A stretch of DNA of 64,000 nucleotides from Siderastrea siderea (Eukaryota > Cnidaria > Anthozoa > Scleractinia > Rhizangiidae), in NCBI GenBank assembly GCA_964030785.1, contig OZ034968.1, forward strand, positions 28,234,186 through 28,298,185, given 5' to 3'. Both the position numbers and the translations under genes were made by a program. Below the pieces are notes generated by a model. That model had not been told where the DNA came from, did not search any database, and worked only from the letters and a program-made list of their open reading frames with translations. Shown one piece after another: positions 57,801 to 64,000 of this stretch. Every line of letters begins with the position of its first letter. The first letter of the stretch is position 1.

Positions 57801-60800
57801 TTTGAGTTATTTGCCGAATCGTTCGAATTTATAGAGCTCAGTATGGAAACGCCATGTTGGTCTCTCTCGGAGGGGCATAGACGTGCCGGCCGGAAATCAA
57901 TGAAGACATCTGGAATTCACTTTTGCTTTTTAAGCGACTGCTTTTCTCTTGTGAACTACTGTGCATTCACATCAATGTCCCTCCTAATACTTTAACTGTC
58001 CAAACTGCTAAAAATCACAAGGAGATTGCTTTCTTGCATAAGAGAAAGCTTTGTCACGGATGCTGTGTTGTCACGTAGGGGAAAAAGAGAAAAGAGAGAG
58101 AAAAGTTAGAAATTCTAGATGCTGTGTTTTCAAAACGAAGGACGCTACCGCCGGGGCTGGAGACTGGTGAAAAGATATCTTTTAAAGTCATTTTCAACCT
58201 GGTGGGGATATAAACTGAGAAGACCGTGCGATTTAGAATTTTAGAATTTGATAACGTCACGTAAAAACCAGACACTTATCAGTGATAAGTCGTCTCAGTC
58301 TACATTATGTTGCCAATTATTAGGGAAAATTTTGCAAGCGTTTGGCGAAATTCCGGTAGATCCTCAAACATTGAAGCAGCTTGATCACTGTTTTGAGCGT
58401 TTCTTTCCTAGGGACTTTCAGAATGTTTTCGCTTTATCAGGTCCTTTAAACTAGAAATCGATGACTGGACACGCACGTCCTTTCTTATGACTAAATGAAG
58501 TTGGTTTAGCCTCTTCGTCCCTCATCAAGAATATGCATTAGTGAAAATATTGCTAAATTCAGTTCCACTTTTCAAAATGGGAGCAAACCCCCCCCCCCCT
58601 CCCCCTAAATCAGAGTCGCTCGGTAGGATTAATTCACAGGCTCAAAACTTACAGCGGGAACATTCCTGACTTTACGTTTGACCTCAGGAGGAAGACCTAG
58701 TTTTAAATAAAATGCGAGGTTCGCAAATGAAGAGGAAACGTCCACTTCTTGTGGTATAAAAATAGTCTCCTTTTTTTTAACAGCACGTCTTTCAAAACTA
58801 TCGCACGGGAAAAATGATGACTCATGATTTGGTGAAAATGCTGACGGAGAAATCTGTCTGCGGCGGAGGTGTTACAGAGAAGATCTGTTACGACATTGGG
58901 GAGGAACTTTTTGGATTTGACAGCGCCAACATAAATATGGTAATACCTCCTCAATATTGACCAGTATTACGTGTGGCACTAAATTTTTGCAGATTCTAAT
59001 TTTTGCGGGACTTTTCGCGATCCCCAAAAAAACAGTTCCTGCAAAATAAAATTACCGCATTTTTTTCCTACAAAAATTTACTTCACTGTAGAAGTTATAT
59101 ACAAAAATACTGGTTTGAAGGGGGAAATGCTATAGATAACTCGGTGGGTAATACAGGTACATCAAGTGGTACTCTAGATATTGTCGATCCATTGTAATAG
59201 AGTGACATTGTTAATCTGTTTTACATTCGCTTGTTGTTGTTTTTTTGTTTTTTTGTTTTTCTTTTGCATGTGCTCAAATAAAAAACTTTATCATTTCTAT
59301 TTGAGCTTGACTTCCAGAAAATCGCAAAAAATTATTTCCCAGCAAGAAAAACTAGTCTTTTCCAATCGCAAAAATCATAGTTCCCGCAAAACACAAAAAC
59401 TTGTAAGTCCGCAAAATTAAACTCCCGCAATAATTTAGTGCCACACGATATTCTCTATTAATACGTACTGTTGATCTACTGATGAATGATACATTTTTGG
59501 GGCAAGTCTTTTGCAGGGTACATGAGGTCAACAAGTAATGAATTACTGAAGACCCGTCTGTTATAATTATGAGAGGCCAGTGTTAACATGTGAACATTTT
59601 TCCCATTTTGTTGCGCACAAATGTCTTTGGAAATACGAAGGGAACAATTTTTGATTCTTTCTAAGGGCCATGTTGTCATGGTAACGCTTATACTGAACTG
59701 TTCCTTGCCCAGGTTTGATCACAGTATAATGAAAGATACCACATAGGTACTTATGAAACTGTGTTTGGCCATCTTAGTTGCGTAAAACTAGGCAAGTGGA
59801 CAAATGCTTACTAGTGGGTATGTCTTTACATTTTTTTAAATCCATCTTTCATTTATTTTAGTCAAGGGTGCCTGTCATCTTGTCTCACTGGGGATCTGGA
59901 ACGTCATTTAAGAATTTTGTTCACTTTGGTCAGGTAAGGCTAAACTGGTCTTTGTTATTGTCAGTTCTTCAGTTCAACGAACATGGAGAGTTACCTTAAT
60001 TGATGATCGCTAATTATATCAAACCCAGGCCCAAGGTCGGCGCAGTGGTGTAGTGGTTAGCGCGTTGGACTTCGGATCTGAAGGTCGGTGGTTCGACGCC
60101 CAGTCCCTGCCATGGTGTTGTTTCCTTAGACAAGATACTTTACCCCACATTGTCTCTCTCCACCCAGGAGTATGAATGGGTACCGGCGACATACTGCTGG
60201 GGGTAACCCTGCGAGGTACTAGCTTCATGCTACAGAAACCGAGATAAGCTCCGGCCGTGTGAGCCTCCTTGGCTCTTGTGCGAATTTACCTTTTACCATC
60301 CCAAGATCATGTATACCATAATTATTCTGTAGTCAAGTAGGTTTTTAACTAAATAAGTCAGATTGATGATTGATAGTTTAACTTTACTTTTTGTTTCAGA
60401 TGGTGTTAAGTAAGAAATGCACCAAGTTTGATTATGGATTCTTTCGCAATTTTAGACGCTATGATCAGGTAATGAGAACATTTTACTTTTATACTCGTTC
60501 ATTTGTTTTACTAGAACATCCATTCGTTCGTCGATCCGCCCATACATGTATTCGCCCGTCCGTCTGTTCCGCTTTCGTTCTTTCGTTTGTTCGTTCGTTG
60601 ATCGTTTGCGTATATTCTTGTTCCTTATATCACGTTATTTCACTTTGAATTCGTTTCACTTCAGCTTGAGCCTCCGGAGTACAGAGTAGAAGACATGGCA
60701 ACACCAACCGTACTCTTCTCGGGCTCAAACGACAAACTTGCCGACCCGACAGATGTACGGCTGCTGAAGGAACGACTGACGGACATGAGATACTTCAAGG

Positions 60801-60943
60801 AGATCGAAGGATGGAATCACGCCGACTTCCTGTTTGGTAATGACGCGCCAAGCCTTCTTTATTCCAAGATGCTGGACATGATGGAGACGGATTTAGTTCT
60901 GGGAACGAACATGGCTGAATTTCGTTTATTGGAGAAAAAATGA
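54827..60943 (+). CDS. Acid lipase (gastric/lysosomal type), gene 2
   Basis: Seven exons: 54827-54946, 56115-56431, 57360-57603, 58784-58939, 59862-59933, 60400-60468, 60665-60943, GT-AG and in phase, giving 418 residues. The signal peptide is [20 protein letters not shown] (cleavage likely near Cys21). It has the same domain layout as gene 1: [51 protein letters not shown] with Ser177, [14 protein letters not shown] with Asp349 and NH with His378, 29 apart. Exons 2-6 have exactly the lengths of gene 1 (317, 244, 156, 72, 69 bp), so the pair is a tandem duplication. The C-terminus is 11 residues longer. All catalytic residues are intact; the role is an extracellular or lysosomal lipase. It is compact (6.1 kb) compared with 22.5 kb for gene 1. 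Confidence 0.93.
60029..60300 (+). mobile_element. tRNA-derived SINE in lipase 2 intron 5
   Basis: The head GCAGTGGTGTAGTGGTTAGC is an A box and GGTGGTTCGACGCCC is a B box. The body contains CCTTAGACAAGATACTTTACCCCACATTG and GGAGTATGAATGGGTACCGG, words I associate with SINEs of marine invertebrates. Confidence 0.75.
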
Positions 60944-61342
60944 TCTAAACTGAGACGACAGTTGTTTTGCTTGGGGGCACTGTATTTTTTGTTCTTGTTT
61001 CTTATCCGAGCTGTATCTTAAACTCTGTATTGTAAGACTGACGCGAATTGTTATTATGTTATATCGTAAACCATTTTAAAGTCGTTTTTAAGTTTTTACT
61101 TACCTGTCTCTTGTAAGTTTATTTGTTATAGCTAAGTTCGTCAGGTGCTGGTATTAAAATTTGTGTTTAGCAAAAACATCTGTTTTGTCAGGTTAATGCA
61201 ATGGTTTGAACATGGTCTTTGAAGCTACGGTAGTCCATCGTTTGATCAGAACTGAGAAGCTTAAGCATAGACGTTAGTGAGACCACGGAGGGCTACTGGA
61301 AGTCGAATGCTTCCCTTTACTTGCAAATTGATGTCATCTTAA

Positions 61343-61853
61343 AGTGGTACTATGATAAAAAAATCACGTTAATTTTTTCTTCGGATTTCGAAACTATGTT
61401 TGTTAAACACTACCCAAGCGAAATTATAAGCCTTAATTTTGAGAAGAAGACCGTTAATTTAAACTGCACTTTTCCGTTTTAATGGTCCGCCATTATTACA
61501 CCAGAAAGGATACAATGACGTCATACACTCAAGAGCTGTAGAATGTAGTGTGTGAACGCGGCTTACAAATTATGCAAAACACGAGTTTGAGAGTGTGAAA
61601 GCTCAAAACTCCCGTGCTGCATACTAAATAAGGCACTTTGACACACACTGCATTCTAAAACTCGTGAGTGAATGATGTCATTCTGTCCTTTCTGGTGTAA
61701 TAATGGCGGACTATTAAATCGGAAAATTGCAGTTTCAATAAACAGTCTTCTTGTCGAAATTAAGGCTTAAAATTTCGCTTGGGGAGTGTTTAGTAAACAA
61801 AGTTTCGAAATTCGAAGAAAAAATAAAAGTGATTTTCTGATCGTAGTACCACT
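61343..61853. mobile_element. TTAA-flanked foldback MITE, AGTGGTACTATGAT ends
   Basis: TTAA (61339-61342) and TTAA (61854-61857) flank AGTGGTACTATGAT... and ...ATCGTAGTACCACT. The two 250-bp halves are near-complete reverse complements (for example CCGCCATTATTACACCAGAAAGGA against TCCTTTCTGGTGTAATAATGGCGG). It is typical of piggyBac/Kolobok-type nonautonomous elements. Confidence 0.9.
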
Positions 61854-61859
61854 TTAAGC

Positions 61860-64000
61860 GAGGAGCTAAAAGAAGCCAAGAAAGGAAACGTTCTTACTAC
61901 TTCTATTACCATCCGTAGCTCACGAACGTCTACAGGTGCTTAAGTTCCCTCATGCGTACCTGCTACCCGTTAGGGAAATTGATTGTAACAAAGTACCTAG
62001 GGTAGCGTTGAGATGTACACATATTAGCATCCCACGTTGGGCAATCATCCTCCTGGTCGCTTCAGTCCCCGGCGACGGTGACCCAACTGGCATGTTCAAT
62101 CAGTTTCGATTGATTCTACAGAATTCATCTAACTTATTGTTGTTAATCAACAGTAATGCAATCGAAACCTCTGCAAAGGCCAGGAGCCAACGGAAAGCGA
62201 GCGAACAGGGTGCTCAAGGATATAATTTTTAACAGTTTTGGTAGTTTTTTCCGACGAGTAGTCGATTTGTTTTAGTAGGCAACTACTTTTGCGGTAGATA
62301 AATAAAAAGAATAAAAGAGAGTAAATTACTTTCTAAGGACCTGACACTGCGGAGGATCGTTGACTAGTTTATCGTTAATCAATCCAGCCAATCAGATTCG
62401 CCTGTTTTGTCCGCTGACAATCTTTAGAAAGAACAATGGCGGAGGAAAATGAAACGAGATATGTTTAGGGGAACATATGTTCCATTTTTTTCCTGCTAAT
62501 GTTAGCTGATTGTAGCCCCGCTGCAATCTAGCTAACCAGACAAAACCTTTCAGAAAGCTAAAAATGCTTTCACTGGGAGAGAACTGGAAACAAACAAACA
62601 AAAGAGCCAACCCTCTAAGCTCTAGCTGACACTGATTCCCAAGGGATCAATAAATAGCTTAACAGTACTAGCCGCCCAAATAACACCTTTTTCCGGAGGG
62701 TAAACCAATATCACACTGTACTAACAGCATTAATCAAGTTACCCCACATATTTTTGTCACTCAATGTGTGTTTTATTATTCACTCTTTATCGTGATTTGG
62801 GTGTTCAACAATTACAAGATGAATCTCGATTCGCTTACTATTCCTCGCAATACTAAATCAATATCTAAAATGAAATATTCTAATTTACAAAGTTCATTTC
62901 TTTGATCAGTTTTCAGTCCGTCCAGTTTGTTTTGATCCCCCGGTTCTCCGTGAGATGTCAACGTCTGTGAAAGTCGAATTCTGCAATTCAGTGGAAAACA
63001 GATACTGTGTTAATGTTATTGCATTACAGGACGTATTTGCCCTCTAAGACCATTAAGCCTCAATAGTGACCAACATCTAACTTCTCCTAACAATATCACT
63101 GCATGATCAAACACAAAGGTTATGAGAATAAAGGAAGTGATCACTAAAGATGAGACGTCTTGACGTGTACCCTAAGAAATATATGAAGACCAGTAAGGAG
63201 AAGACGCAAATTGAAATTGGGGCCATGTTTGGGTTAACTCTTTCACTCCTACAAGTGCCAAATTTCGAAAATAAAAAATTACAAATCTTTTTTTTTTGGT
63301 AAAATACTCATAGCTTTCATTTGAACGCTCACAACAAACAGTGCTTTGTTAGCTATTTTTAGTAAAACTAAAAGAGATACCGATATGTTAGTCGAATTAA
63401 GCCCACAAATAATCCTTCAGGTTTGTCGAAATCGGCTGTATTGGTGTATGGAAGCTGTTAATGAGTGCCTTAAACTACCAATAGCCAGGATGAAAATAGT
63501 TGCTACTTTTTCGGATCGAGTCCCTCCGTCGTTCGTGTCTTGGAAAAATCCCTAGAAGGGCCACACTGTTTTCTTGGAAACCTTTGTTTTGTCACTTCCA
63601 TGTTGTCTTGAGATGAAATTGTGTACATGAAACTGTTATTTGTTCAGAAAAGAAAGATTCTGCGCAGTTAATCGTTTAAACTGTACAATAGGGCTACTTT
63701 TGTGGTAGATGCAACGATTTTACCCTTGCTCGATATGAGTACGTTTTAGGAAGTCCGACGGACGGGCTACTGGATGTCAGACCGTCCGAGCATGGGCAAA
63801 ATTTGCGTTCGGCTCGTTAAAATTGTTAAAAGCCACTATAAGCCCGAATTCAGAACTGAAAATGAATTTCAATAACAGCCTAGTAATTATATTCGGGATG
63901 TCCACACTTGTCTATAAATGTCTAATAAATAGAAGTGACTTTGGCCAAATAACATTGAGTTTTTGGTTTAATTTAGGGATCAGAAAGGAGTCGTTTCAAA
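61860..64000. other. Right-hand spacer
   Basis: No gene I can support. The ATG context ACAATGGCGGAGGAAAATGA near 62433 could be a first coding exon (a few codons), but no donor or following exon was identified. Confidence 0.4.

Overview
The window is nuclear DNA of a cnidarian, most probably a stony coral or close hexacoral relative. Four things point there: split genes with GT-AG introns, two genes carrying the minicollagen-type cysteine-rich domain (CxxxCxxxCxxxCxxxCC) known from nematocyst proteins, a dense load of foldback MITEs and tRNA-derived SINEs, and AT-rich introns and spacers. No species was identified; all family calls come from reading motifs by eye, without database searches.

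Layout. (1) 1-11.4 kb, minus strand: two neighbouring secreted-protein genes with minicollagen-type cysteine-rich domains (MCRDs). The first (start 5046) has at least six coding exons and five MCRDs but no collagen Gly-X-Y tract; its 3' end is unresolved near the left edge. The second (start 11374) is a complete five-exon model of 212 codons with one MCRD and a lysine-rich tail. Their introns hold a Tx1/L1-like retrotransposon fragment and a hAT remnant. (2) 14.2-25.1 kb, minus strand: an axonemal-protein gene resembling PPP1R32/SAXO4, with eight exons placed and some middle exons missing, and introns full of MITEs and SINEs. (3) 25.4-26.7 kb: a 1.27-kb near-perfect palindrome between the divergent SAXO4-like and lipase genes. 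(4) 27.8-50.3 kb, plus strand: an acid (gastric/lysosomal type) lipase gene of seven exons. Its 13.8-kb intron 4 contains a class A GPCR pseudogene, itself split just before TM7 by a 9.47-kb CACTA-like transposon (34102-43574) that is full of subterminal and tandem repeats and further nested elements. (5) 54.8-60.9 kb, plus strand: a second acid lipase gene with the same seven-exon structure and identical lengths for exons 2-6, so a tandem duplicate. (6) 61-64 kb: spacer with a TTAA-flanked foldback element and no gene I could support.

Functionally, the two MCRD genes look like a small cluster of capsule or matrix proteins cross-linked by disulfides. The two lipases would be secreted or lysosomal ester hydrolases, both with an intact Ser-Asp-His triad. 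The SAXO4-like gene belongs to cilia. Nothing suggests that these three sets work together.
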